A DNA stretch of 64,000 nt, taken from assembly GCF_013072695.1 (NCBI RefSeq), contig NZ_LXUK01000022.1:865084-929083 (forward strand), written 5' to 3'. Below, piece after piece: positions 47,997-57,134 of this stretch. The position numbers and the translations under genes were made by a program. Source of the stretch: Acinetobacter sp. Ac_5812 (GTDB lineage Bacteria; Pseudomonadota; Gammaproteobacteria; Pseudomonadales; Moraxellaceae). The notes beneath the pieces are model-generated. The model had not been told where the DNA came from. It did not search any database and saw only the letters and a list, made by a program, of their open reading frames with translations. The number at the start of each line of letters is the position of its first letter. Within the stretch, counting starts at the first letter, position 1.

Positions 47997-48169
47997 CTTC
48001 TGCCACCTAAATTATTTAAACCTTTAATTACTTCATTGCCTAACTTGAGTAGAGTGTTAAATTGCTGTGCCTCTTGGTCCATTTCTTTCTTACGTTCTTC
48101 CCAAGCATCTGAAGCGTAATAATCAGCTTCAAAACTAATCGGCATTTTTAAAGTTTCGTATAAAGACAT
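47993..48169 (-). CDS. Small phage tail protein, hypothetical
   Basis: 58 residues from MSLYETLKMPISFEAD at 48169; the open frame continues upstream within the neighbouring gene and is not supported. The protein is helical and charged (WEERKKEMDQEAQQF). It overlaps the next gene by ATGA, a sign of translational coupling. A small assembly chaperone is possible but not shown. Confidence 0.5.
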   Translation of the reverse strand: MSLYETLKMPISFEADYYASDAWEERKKEMDQEAQQFNTLLKLGNEVIKGLNNLGGRR

Positions 48170-48200
48170 CTTGCAATGGTTAGATAGGTTTTGAGCTGTA

Positions 48201-48899
48201 CTAAGCAAATGACTCGTCCAACTCTTTGATGATTCCGATAAAACAGGTAGAGGGCCGAAATCGTAATGGCGCGTCATCTGCACCTCTTCGCACTACGAAA
48301 CCTTCGTTGTTGACACTTAATTCGATATGGGTAAAAAGTTGGCTATTAAGTTTTTGGTAATCCAAATAAATTAGATTAAATTCACTTTGTGGAAGTGCTT
48401 TTAAGAAGTTTAAGCGTTTTGCAAATTGCTGTTTGAAAAGAAGGTCCGTCGTAGATCTATCTGGGAAATGGCCTAACTGCTCATGGTTTTCATACTTAAT
48501 TTGAAAAGCCAATAGACAGGCAATCCATTCAGCAGCATTTACACAATGTGCTTCTAAATACTCTGTCTCTGCGCCAGTTAATTGACGAACTGTTACACCT
48601 TGTTCTGAAATATCATTTTTCCAACTCAAACAACTTTTGAAGCATTTTGAAAAATCTATATTTACTGAAATTAAAGTATTGGTTTGCTTTTCTGCATATT
48701 TAAGCATTAAGAAATAACGCTCTTGTGCCGTCATATTCAACGGTTGATTCATATTGCCAATCGAATAACCAAGGAAGGCTGAAATACGCTTTTCATTCAG
48801 TTGTTTACCTATAGCTGAGACTTTAAGAGCATCATTAAATGTAACTTCACTCAGTTGATACGCATTTTCACCAATTGGCATAGGGTCAAAAACTAACAT
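48201..48899 (-). CDS. Phage tail/baseplate-type protein
   Basis: 232 residues from ATG at 48899, preceded by AAAGGATC. It has the pattern NMTAQERYFLMLKYAEKQTN, similar to that in T4-type baseplate hub assembly proteins, plus conserved aromatic and acidic residues. No signal or membrane segment. It follows the 275-residue protein and precedes the small gene. The family link is tentative; a profile search against T4 gp26/gp51-type families would test it. Confidence 0.5.
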   Translation of the reverse strand: MLVFDPMPIGENAYQLSEVTFNDALKVSAIGKQLNEKRISAFLGYSIGNMNQPLNMTAQERYFLMLKYAEKQTNTLISVNIDFSKCFKSCLSWKNDISEQGVTVRQLTGAETEYLEAHCVNAAEWIACLLAFQIKYENHEQLGHFPDRSTTDLLFKQQFAKRLNFLKALPQSEFNLIYLDYQKLNSQLFTHIELSVNNEGFVVRRGADDAPLRFRPSTCFIGIIKELDESFA

Positions 48900-48909
48900 A
48901 GTGATCCTT

Positions 48910-49737
48910 TTACTTAACTGTATAAAGATTACGGACATCTTGGGCATCCCAAGCTGTACGGCTAATAAGACTTAAGCTCACGGTCAAACTTAACCGATTT
49001 CCGTCTTTATCAATTGGCGCAACAATAGGTGCTGAAACACTTTGAAGCAGAAATGGTAGATAAGTTTTCCCATGAGTTGTAAGCGATATGAAAGGTGGGA
49101 TTTTTCCTGAGAAAAGCCCTTCAATCCCTTGGTTAGCTAAATCAGTTAAAACAGTGCCTTGTGATAAATGCGCTGGTAAGGACCATGATTGAAGATGCAT
49201 TAATTTATTTTCAACTTCTTTGCGGGCATCTTTCATAGCAATAAAAAATATGCTCAGATTTAAATGAACCGAAGCTGTAGATAAAAATACCTGTGTCGTA
49301 TTCACTTTATTTAAATTGGTTTTTCCTTCAACCTGCTTTGCAAATTCAGCAATTGGCTGCATTGCAGAACTAATGCCTTTTGACATTTCCCCCAATACAG
49401 CTCCGCTCATAGTGCCAATTGAAGCAACCGTCTGTCCTGTTTGAAGCCCTGCCATTAACATAGGCATCTTTAATTCTGGATTAGAATTCTCAAATGGTGT
49501 TTGCCACTGGCTTTCAAAGCTAATATCACCATCAGTTAAAAATGCTCGTATTGTTGGTTGTTCTGCATCCATAGCAACCACTGGTTCACTAGTATTTTCA
49601 TCACGGGTAATAGTGCAAAGATTAAATTCAGCAAATTTATGTTTAGACACGTAACCGTAAAAAGGATCTGCACTCAAATCCTCTACTGGTGTAGTTTTGG
49701 CTGCGTTTGCAGCTTGTGCTCGTGATAAATCAGCCAT
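48910..49737 (-). CDS. Phage tail-related protein (hydrophobic segment)
   Basis: 275 residues. The middle contains GLQTGQTVASIGTMSGAVLGEM and the C-terminal half has many strands (YLPFLLQSVSAPIVAPI and RLSLTVSLSLISRTAWDAQDVR). The pattern suggests a baseplate or tail-tube-end component. Its start is immediately downstream of a terminator-like hairpin whose U-run abuts the ATG. No firm family. Confidence 0.5.
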   Translation of the reverse strand: MADLSRAQAANAAKTTPVEDLSADPFYGYVSKHKFAEFNLCTITRDENTSEPVVAMDAEQPTIRAFLTDGDISFESQWQTPFENSNPELKMPMLMAGLQTGQTVASIGTMSGAVLGEMSKGISSAMQPIAEFAKQVEGKTNLNKVNTTQVFLSTASVHLNLSIFFIAMKDARKEVENKLMHLQSWSLPAHLSQGTVLTDLANQGIEGLFSGKIPPFISLTTHGKTYLPFLLQSVSAPIVAPIDKDGNRLSLTVSLSLISRTAWDAQDVRNLYTVK

Positions 49738-49762
49738 AAAAAAGCCCTATCTAGATAAGGCT
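49738..49762 (-). terminator. Hairpin abutting the start of the 275-residue gene
   Basis: AGCCTTAT-CTAG-ATAGGGCT (one wobble) is followed by TTTTTT and directly by the ATG. The 3' arm contains AGGG, which would serve as Shine-Dalgarno, so the structure can both end transcription and hide the ribosome-binding site. Confidence 0.7.
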
Positions 49763-49804
49763 ATTTTTCACTAAGTTCTTTCTTAAAATTTATGCAAGTT
49801 CCAT

Positions 49805-52800
49805 TCAAACTGTTTCTATAGAGCTCTCATATTCTTTGATCTTTTGAATAATCTCTGCTGACTTGTTATAAGACAAAACGACTTCACCGTATTGATTGAC
49901 TTCTGCGAACCAATAACTTGTCAGTATTTTTTTAATGTAGTCTACATTTAAGCCATCACCATTGAAAACATAATTGCTTCGTTCAGTTCGCATATACAAA
50001 TTATAGTGCTCGAGCTGCTCATCAATGCGTAATTTTCGCGGTCTAACTTGTGCATCACGGATCAGATCAAAAAGTTGCTCGGGACTTTCAGCATGAGAAA
50101 AGTTGAAGTGCTTAGGATAAGCAGGTGCATCTTCTGGGGAACTATGACGTTCAATCATTACAATTCGAGTATTAACCCCAGTACCAGCGTTTCTAAAGGT
50201 ACTTGGTGGCAAAGAAGCCTCTGCAAACAAATATGCTTCTTTCTCATTACCTAACCATGTGGAAAATTTATCATCCATTGCACCGCGCGGAATGATGGCA
50301 ACAATACGACCACCATCATAAAGATGCTGAAATGCTTTTTGTACATGCTGGATAGCAAGTGCGCCGGCATTCCCGAAAGGTGGATTCATGATAATGGCAT
50401 GATATTTATTGTTTGTACCATGGACTTCGAAACCGCCAACAATAACATTTGCCCCAGTATTTGCCATTTTTGCTCGACTCGCCAAGGATTCAGTAGGTTC
50501 AATCATTGTTAAGTTGACATCATTTGGCGCAAATCGACCTATTGCCCCATCACCAGCACTTGGTTCAAGTACATCATCGCCCTTGTGAACACCAGCCCAT
50601 TCAAGCATTTTATAGCCCAGTGGTTCAGGTGTTGCATACCACTCCTTGCCTTCGCGGTTTTGGCGGCTTTCAGTGCGTTTGCCTTTCGCATGGTAATATG
50701 TCATTGCCTTATCAAAAGGTGATAATCGAGCAATACGAGCATTTTCTTCATCATAAGCCTTGCCACCAATACCATCCATTAATGATGGTTCCTGATAGTC
50801 TGCTTCCTCATAGGCTTGGATTAATGCTTGTTTGATACTGACTAATGCATCTTCACCCTTCGCCAGGTTATCAACTGTTTCCGCACGGCCCGCAATAGTT
50901 TCAGCGAATGCCATCCGCTCCCAATTGGTACCCGTTGTGAAATAACGTTGAATTGCATTGGATGCTTGCCCAACTCGATAAATACGCCCTTCCGTTTGAC
51001 GAAGCTTCGCTGGTTTAATTGGTTGCCCGATATTGATATTTACTCGTTGATGCGTACCAGTAGTATCGTGTAATGAAATACCTGTTGAACCTGCATCCGA
51101 TTGCACAATTAACATGTCATAACCACTGTTATCCTGGTTAAACATATCTACATTCTTTTGACGATCTTTTTTTGATATACGCCCATTGAATAGTAACGCA
51201 TTGGGGAATGCACGTCGTAAAGTAACCAACGGGGAATTATAATTACAGTTCAACCGAATTAGATCAGGCCGTTCTTGTACTAACATTTGATATTGAGCAG
51301 CTGCCGCAGCATTGTACTCACCATCTTTTTTTGATCTAAATTGATCATCTGAAAAAGCAAATGGTTTGAAACCACCGCCATCATTATAATCATGGAAAAT
51401 AATTACTTTTCGACCTAACGCAAGGTTCTTTTTAAAGTATGGTAAGCCTTCTTCTGCTTTGATCGCTTCAAGTAAACGGCGTCGTGAAAGATAATCAAAC
51501 CGATTATTAACCAAGCTGCTGAGATCGGAATATTTGCTATTCCCTTTATCATCTTTGGTATCCCATAGATAATCTAAACCTTCATCAATTTTCTGACCAA
51601 CATTCGACTTGATCAAAACAAATTTTCGATCATAGTCAAATTTGAGCTGCAGCTCACGCCCAGCCATAGCACCAGAAGATTTTAGACTTTCAGCAAATTG
51701 TCGCTCGAATACGCCCTCATCAACTCCACCAACAGGACGGGTAAGCTTGTTATAACGCATTCTATATCCAAAGTTAGCCATATAGAATTTTTCGCGTGAA
51801 CCGCCCGAGTTATAGCCTCCATAGGAATCATTATTGAACTGTGATTGTGGTGGTTTAAAGTTAAAAAGATAGCCTTCTGCCCAATCTATCGTTTTAATGT
51901 ATGCAAATGGAGTTGCTGATAAAAAGACAACTTTGGCACGCTTTCCTGTTTGGTTGGTCCAATTGTTTTCCCATTCCACTTTACAATCATGTATGAAAGC
52001 ATTCCAATTTCTAACCATTTCGTCAGTACGCTGTTCTTTTGGAAGCTCATAAGGATCTTGTTCTGCAAAACGCATTTTGGCCCAAGTATGAAAACCAGCA
52101 TGATGTCCAGACAATGCACGCAAATTATCTAAAGCTGAAGTAGTTTCGCCATCTGCACTCTGCATCAAAGTATGAGCCTCATCAACTATAATGAGATCCC
52201 AATCTTTTTTCCCTAATGACTTATTTTGCCCAAAATTTGCATAGGTCGTGACTACAACACTTGAATCACCGCCATTATCTTGGGTACTTGCTAATTGGTG
52301 TATTTTGATATTAAGAGGACCGCCCGATTTAATAAAATCACGCGCAATTTTATCGCTTAAGGTAATAACTAGAATATTCTTCAATCCAGCATTCAAATAG
52401 CGTTTAACTACTCCAAGACCCGTAAATGTTTTACCAGTACCCGTGCCATTCGTAAATAACATACCATTGGCATTATCTTGGATTAAACGCTTTTCTGCTT
52501 TGACAATATCATCACATTGTTCTGGAAGTAGATAAGGTAAAGCCTCACCAATGTTTTGTGGATCACCCCACTCAGTTGGCGTTCCTTCAGCAGCAGCTTG
52601 TAATTGTGCCTTGGAATCTAATTCAACTCTAATTGCCTTAGCAGAATGAACAATTGATCTATCTCGTTTAGTTCTAGCAGATGATCCTTTGATAATATCT
52701 GTACTGCTTCCGCGGCCGTCATCCCCTGTAGAACTGGTTGAGCCTCTCCCGATTCCAGATTCATTTCCTCTATTTCCTGCGCTAAGTAGACTTGCATCAT

Positions 52801-53518
52801 TAATTTCTGATAGCCCAATATCACTGTTTCGGAGTACCCCTCGTTCAATAGTACTTGAGCCTGTTTCTCCAATTTCTGCTCCATTTCCACTTGATTGAGT
52901 CTTAGAAATTGTTGATCTTCCGGATCCGCGACGTAATTCACTAAGTTGTGCCAAATCTGAAACGGTATCTGTAACATTAGACAAAACCTCTTTAACTAAT
53001 ATTTGTGGGTTGGTTAATAATGAGTTGGGTAATTCAGGTAAGTGTCTTGCACGTACTACAACATGCCCGTCAAAAATAAATGCATAAGGATCATGTTCTT
53101 TAGCTGTTTTAATTGGTACGTTTTTAAGAGCGATTACAAGTAATGGTTTGCCCTTTTTGGTTACATATTCAATTAATTCTTCTTCACAAAGATAATAAAC
53201 TTGTGCCTTTTTAATTTTTTCAAGCAAAGATGTTGGATTATCTTTAACAATAAATTCGCGCAAATTTGAGTCAAGTTTTTGAATCGAATCATTTAGTAGA
53301 AATTCAGCAACTTGTTCTAGTAGTTCATTTTCTGGATCAAGTTCGGCATACGAGATAATTTTTCTAATTTCGAAACGATCAATCTTAATATCACCAGATA
53401 AAACTTTTTTGAAAAATAGTGTGATCTCATTTATGTTTTTTAAGGCATCGATTAGTTTATCGAGAGAGCTAAGAACATTGTCTGGTTTTAGAGAAAAGTT
53501 ATTTTCAAAGATGGACAT
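49805..53518 (-). CDS. DarB-like strawberry-notch helicase / N6-adenine methyltransferase
   Basis: 1237 residues. The helicase core starts at NGTGTGKTFTGLGVV (Walker A near residue 357) with DEAH in LIIVDEAHTLMQ (near 445). It has helicase C motifs GSTGISLHD and RQTEGRIYRVGQ. This is the strawberry-notch arrangement. The C-terminal part is a methyltransferase with SAM motif VLEPSAGDGAIG (near 985) and catalytic NPPF (near 1046). P1 DarB has helicase and methyltransferase parts too and protects phage DNA from type I restriction after injection. Anti-restriction here is inferred. The leader has a 12-bp hairpin. Confidence 0.8.
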   Translation of the reverse strand: MSIFENNFSLKPDNVLSSLDKLIDALKNINEITLFFKKVLSGDIKIDRFEIRKIISYAELDPENELLEQVAEFLLNDSIQKLDSNLREFIVKDNPTSLLEKIKKAQVYYLCEEELIEYVTKKGKPLLVIALKNVPIKTAKEHDPYAFIFDGHVVVRARHLPELPNSLLTNPQILVKEVLSNVTDTVSDLAQLSELRRGSGRSTISKTQSSGNGAEIGETGSSTIERGVLRNSDIGLSEINDASLLSAGNRGNESGIGRGSTSSTGDDGRGSSTDIIKGSSARTKRDRSIVHSAKAIRVELDSKAQLQAAAEGTPTEWGDPQNIGEALPYLLPEQCDDIVKAEKRLIQDNANGMLFTNGTGTGKTFTGLGVVKRYLNAGLKNILVITLSDKIARDFIKSGGPLNIKIHQLASTQDNGGDSSVVVTTYANFGQNKSLGKKDWDLIIVDEAHTLMQSADGETTSALDNLRALSGHHAGFHTWAKMRFAEQDPYELPKEQRTDEMVRNWNAFIHDCKVEWENNWTNQTGKRAKVVFLSATPFAYIKTIDWAEGYLFNFKPPQSQFNNDSYGGYNSGGSREKFYMANFGYRMRYNKLTRPVGGVDEGVFERQFAESLKSSGAMAGRELQLKFDYDRKFVLIKSNVGQKIDEGLDYLWDTKDDKGNSKYSDLSSLVNNRFDYLSRRRLLEAIKAEEGLPYFKKNLALGRKVIIFHDYNDGGGFKPFAFSDDQFRSKKDGEYNAAAAAQYQMLVQERPDLIRLNCNYNSPLVTLRRAFPNALLFNGRISKKDRQKNVDMFNQDNSGYDMLIVQSDAGSTGISLHDTTGTHQRVNINIGQPIKPAKLRQTEGRIYRVGQASNAIQRYFTTGTNWERMAFAETIAGRAETVDNLAKGEDALVSIKQALIQAYEEADYQEPSLMDGIGGKAYDEENARIARLSPFDKAMTYYHAKGKRTESRQNREGKEWYATPEPLGYKMLEWAGVHKGDDVLEPSAGDGAIGRFAPNDVNLTMIEPTESLASRAKMANTGANVIVGGFEVHGTNNKYHAIIMNPPFGNAGALAIQHVQKAFQHLYDGGRIVAIIPRGAMDDKFSTWLGNEKEAYLFAEASLPPSTFRNAGTGVNTRIVMIERHSSPEDAPAYPKHFNFSHAESPEQLFDLIRDAQVRPRKLRIDEQLEHYNLYMRTERSNYVFNGDGLNVDYIKKILTSYWFAEVNQYGEVVLSYNKSAEIIQKIKEYESSIETV

Positions 53519-53522
53519 ACAA

Positions 53523-53560
53523 CCCTCAACATGGGATTTTTAATACAGCCATGTTAAGGG
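53523..53560 (-). other. Stem-loop covering the ribosome-binding site of the DarB-like gene
   Basis: On the minus strand CCCTTAACATGG pairs with CCATGTTGAGGG over 12 bp (one wobble). The GAGGG is the Shine-Dalgarno four bases before ATG, so folding would block translation. Confidence 0.7.
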
Positions 53561-53601
53561 ATGAAATGTATATGATTTTTAAAGGGTTCCATTCATTTAG
53601 G

Positions 53602-56600
53602 TCAATAGAGAATATCTAAATGAGGAAAAGAAATACTATCAAAATCTTTAATTAAACTTTTATCTAACTCATCAACAATAAGTGCTGCCAATGCTACAGG
53701 GTCCACTATTGAGCCCGCTTTTTTTATAGCTTTTTGAATGATAGAAGATTTCACATCTTTGTCATCGAAAATGATAGCTGGAATGAATTCTTCTCTTCTT
53801 TTGTTTGCCAAGGCTAGACGCTCGGTACCAGCAATTAAAAAGTATTTCCCATGTTTTTCAATCACTACAATTGGGTCCTCTTTACTAATTTTGCTTTCAT
53901 GAATTTTTGGGGCATTTTCCGTATTAATTTTATCTGCGGGGATATGTTCATAATTACCATCCATTGCCCAAGAATCGAACTCAGACCATGTATGTTGTAT
54001 CTTCTTAAGTAGATCAACTATTGAAATCTTTTTTATACCGCCAAATCCCTGCCAGCCCTCTGAATAATTGGACATATAGATTTCTTTGGCTTCTTTTTCG
54101 GTTTCTGCCCCTATAATCACTTTCTGCTCATCAAAAGAGCCATCTAAGTTTAATTGACTAATGATATAAGCGAACTCTGGTGCATCGTTTAGATGATTCT
54201 TAACAAATACATCAATCTCATCACCATCTGCACCAGTTGTATTTTCAATGTATCCGTAATGATGGTTAAGTCTGATCTCCCAATTATTACCTTGTGGGTC
54301 AATCCCAGAACGAATCGAACCTGCTGGATTTTCAATTGCAATTTTTAAATTTCCAATTGAAAAGTGGCCTTTTTGATATTCACCAGAAAGCTTTTGTGCA
54401 TCAGAGGGAGAATCCAAACCATTCAAGGGCGAAGTAGCAGCCTCATGTGCTTTTTGGTCGAAAGATGTAAATTTAGTTTTAAGATTTGAGTCATTTTCTA
54501 CGGCATTGTCATATGCACTTATAAATTTAGGATCAATTTGCTCATCATCAATAACATTTACGCCCTGATTCTTATTGAGTAGCTTGCAAATAATATTTGC
54601 ATCTCGTAGATGAACTACTTCACATAACAGAACACCATCAGCACGTACAACCTGATACAAGGCTTGTCCTATATCATCCTCTAGACTTGGTGATTTAGGT
54701 GATTTAGGTGATTTAGGTGATTTAGGTGATTTAGGTGATTTAGGTGATTTAGGTGAAACTGTAAAGGATAACGTGCCTTCCGCAATCCCATCAAACCCAG
54801 TGGCATGATCAAACATGCTCAAATTTGCATTATCTCCATAATTATCGCCTATCACTGTCACGGCATAATTAATAGCATCTTTAATGCTTACAGGTTCAGG
54901 TTCCCCAAACAGCCCCATATTTTGATCATCAATCGCCTGTTTTTCAGCAAATTCAGCCATAGCTTTAAATAACAAACTCATTTTTTTAGCACTTCGACTA
55001 TTTTTAGCTAAAAAGACTGCTAGTTCTGCGACTCCCTCACCTAAATCATTGAACAAACCCTGTTGTTTTACATATTCAACAATATCTTGGTCATTGTGCT
55101 TTGCTGCCATGATTGTATTTGCTGCATCAATAATCGCATTTGCTACACGCTTATCTAGTGATTGCTCTAAACCATCCACAATTGCATTAGAGACTTCTTG
55201 TATATTTCCACGGCTTGCCGCTTGAGCTTCAATAAATTTTGGTGCTGCAACACTCAATGCATTAAGCATATTTTGAAGGTCTGGCTTAGATTGATCAGCC
55301 ATCATTTCAAGTAATCGATCATCATTATATGCTTTGCTGAAAATCGCAGCTTTTATCCGCGTTACTAATGCCTGTGTTGGCTTTCCATCAGTGGCAATAT
55401 ATTGAGCAGCTTCTGTTTCACCAATAGATTTTAAAAATCCTTGAACAAACTTTTGATTGCTAACTGTTAAGAGATCACCATCTTCACCTGGTATAAAAAG
55501 TGATAATAGATTTATATCTAATCTTTTAGCATCAGATTTTGCTCGTTCGGTTGCACTAAATGATAATTTGTCATCTTGATTGGCCTCTACCGTGAATTTC
55601 GAACGATCTACTTCAGACGTTCTTATACGAACCAAAATAGGCTGCTTAAAGCTCTCCAATTGCTCGGTAGTAAATCCAAAGTAATCAGCCTCATCTTTCA
55701 ACCACTGCTTATATTCATCGGCATTTCCTCGCTCATAAGCAAGCTGTATTGCCATGGTGCGGCCATTGCCTGACTCAACAACCAGATCATCCCCAATAAT
55801 TGGTGCGCCAGTGTCTGCACGCCCTGAACGCCCCAAGCTTTCAGGATCAAGTGTGTTTGAGGTTTTTTGTACCCAAGCCTGTGATGACTCACGGCTTCGG
55901 TCACGTGGTTGAAGCTCTTGCGGGTAATTCGGATTTTCACTGCCAGTTGCAGTATGTGAGGCAATAACCTTATCAACTTCCAATACTGCAAATACTGTTG
56001 ATACCTTAGTGCCTTTAGCTGTTTTGACGTTGTTTGTTCTGCCTTTAAAAATTGAAGATGTAGCTTTTGGACTATCTCCCCATATTAATTTTTCAGCATC
56101 ATCCTCTGCCAGTACATTACCGTCTTTGTCTAAAACTTGTACTATTATATTGATTTCATCATCTTCATGTGATTCAATAGAATCAAAGCCAGCTTTAGAG
56201 TCTGTGGTGCCTTGAGCATGAGAGATAGACCGTAAGTTGGCTTTTTCTTTTGCGGCTCCTAAAAAATACAATAAATTACCATCAGCATCTAAAGCGACTT
56301 TCAACGTTATGTTTAATGTGAAATCTTTTAGATTTATACCCTTTGTAAAATGATAATAACCAACGGCGCTATCTTCACGTTCCTTGTTTAAAGGTACTAA
56401 ATCACCAACATCACCCGTCATTAAAACGTCAGGAATATATGGAATAGCAAGATATTTCACATCCCGCATACGGTCATGGACTTTCCCTCTGGACCTTGAA
56501 TTGATTCGAACCAAGCCTATTTTGGTATTAACGACTTTCCCATTTAGATGATCATTAAAGTATGCTTTAGATGCAGTTATAAGTTTTCCATCATATTGAT

Positions 56601-56745
56601 CTAAATTTGATAGATATTCGTGGTACGTTTTACTTGCCTTTTCACCATTCCACTCAGTAATAACTTGTTTGCCCAGTTTTGTAATCATTGCATCAATTGC
56701 GGTTATTGCATCAGAATCGTTAGAAATATTATCGATCTTGTTCAT
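53602..56745 (-). CDS. Polyvalent protein with DdrB-like ParB, InPase-like and ParB-like domains
   Basis: 1047 residues. Residues about 260-400 have NYPQELQPRDRSRE and the GDDLVVESGNGRTMA stretch of the DdrB-like ParB superfamily domain, named from phage P1 DdrB. Residues about 665-690 are seven SPK repeats. Residues about 792-912 (GHFSIGNLKIAIENPAGS and GYIENTTGADGDEIDVFV) match the inorganic-pyrophosphatase-like domain of phage polyvalent proteins. The C-terminal part has another ParB-like stretch, IAGTERLALANKRRE. Polyvalent proteins are injected with phage DNA to protect it. The gene precedes the DarB-like one. Confidence 0.75.
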   Translation of the reverse strand: MNKIDNISNDSDAITAIDAMITKLGKQVITEWNGEKASKTYHEYLSNLDQYDGKLITASKAYFNDHLNGKVVNTKIGLVRINSRSRGKVHDRMRDVKYLAIPYIPDVLMTGDVGDLVPLNKEREDSAVGYYHFTKGINLKDFTLNITLKVALDADGNLLYFLGAAKEKANLRSISHAQGTTDSKAGFDSIESHEDDEINIIVQVLDKDGNVLAEDDAEKLIWGDSPKATSSIFKGRTNNVKTAKGTKVSTVFAVLEVDKVIASHTATGSENPNYPQELQPRDRSRESSQAWVQKTSNTLDPESLGRSGRADTGAPIIGDDLVVESGNGRTMAIQLAYERGNADEYKQWLKDEADYFGFTTEQLESFKQPILVRIRTSEVDRSKFTVEANQDDKLSFSATERAKSDAKRLDINLLSLFIPGEDGDLLTVSNQKFVQGFLKSIGETEAAQYIATDGKPTQALVTRIKAAIFSKAYNDDRLLEMMADQSKPDLQNMLNALSVAAPKFIEAQAASRGNIQEVSNAIVDGLEQSLDKRVANAIIDAANTIMAAKHNDQDIVEYVKQQGLFNDLGEGVAELAVFLAKNSRSAKKMSLLFKAMAEFAEKQAIDDQNMGLFGEPEPVSIKDAINYAVTVIGDNYGDNANLSMFDHATGFDGIAEGTLSFTVSPKSPKSPKSPKSPKSPKSPKSPSLEDDIGQALYQVVRADGVLLCEVVHLRDANIICKLLNKNQGVNVIDDEQIDPKFISAYDNAVENDSNLKTKFTSFDQKAHEAATSPLNGLDSPSDAQKLSGEYQKGHFSIGNLKIAIENPAGSIRSGIDPQGNNWEIRLNHHYGYIENTTGADGDEIDVFVKNHLNDAPEFAYIISQLNLDGSFDEQKVIIGAETEKEAKEIYMSNYSEGWQGFGGIKKISIVDLLKKIQHTWSEFDSWAMDGNYEHIPADKINTENAPKIHESKISKEDPIVVIEKHGKYFLIAGTERLALANKRREEFIPAIIFDDKDVKSSIIQKAIKKAGSIVDPVALAALIVDELDKSLIKDFDSISFPHLDILY
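54689..54754. repeat. Seven tandem 9-bp repeats coding SPK
   Basis: The unit GATTTAGGT (minus: ACCTAAATC) occurs seven times (54692-54754) after one partial GGT. It encodes a proline-lysine-serine linker in the polyvalent protein. Since the unit is a multiple of three, copy-number change would only vary the linker length. Confidence 0.9.
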
Positions 56746-56756
56746 TGATAAAACTC

Positions 56757-56787
56757 AAAAAAAATAGCCCATTTAAGGACTATTTTG
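56757..56787 (-). terminator. Terminator-like hairpin before the polyvalent gene
   Basis: AAAATAG-CC and GG-CTATTTT arms with a wobble pair, followed by eight T and GAG just upstream of ATG at 56745. Confidence 0.7.
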
Positions 56788-56803
56788 AAAGCTTACTGCA
56801 TGT

Positions 56804-57121
56804 CTAGGCTTGCTCAGTTCCAACCAACTCATTTACTTGTGATATCAAGACATTTACTGCCTCAAGTAACAGTGGATCATCTAAGTTTTTCTCGGCTTCA
56901 CTACGAACATTTTGTAGTAGCTCAACAGAAACTTTGACATCACCGTCAATGATAGACTGAAATAGCCTATTCACAGCCTCATTAGATTTTCCACCAAGCA
57001 ACTCAATCAGTTCACGTAATCGCTTGGTGCTTTGAAGTTTATCCATTCCCTTTTTTTCAGGAATTGACTCAATCAGGCCACGTAACTCTTTTGTGAGCTT
57101 CAATTTTTCTAATGCATTCAT
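56804..57121 (-). CDS. Small phage protein, hypothetical
   Basis: 105 residues, helical, with two similar segments: LKLTKELRGLIESI (near 7-20) and STKRLRELIELLGGK (near 27-41). These repeats, followed by a helix AVNRLFQSIIDGD, suggest an all-helical fold. It stands between the DarA-like and polyvalent genes, like the small accessory genes of the P1 dar operon. No function is known. Confidence 0.6.
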   Translation of the reverse strand: MNALEKLKLTKELRGLIESIPEKKGMDKLQSTKRLRELIELLGGKSNEAVNRLFQSIIDGDVKVSVELLQNVRSEAEKNLDDPLLLEAVNVLISQVNELVGTEQA

Positions 57122-57134
57122 TTTAAGTAATTCC

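Noticed and set aside
52618-52977. A 119-codon minus-strand frame inside the DarB-like gene
   Set aside because: It lies in another frame of the real 1237-residue gene on the same strand, has no ribosome-binding site, and codes for Q/E/L-rich shadow sequence.
54689-54754. CRISPR-like array
   Set aside because: The units are 9 bases with no spacers, and code for a protein linker.
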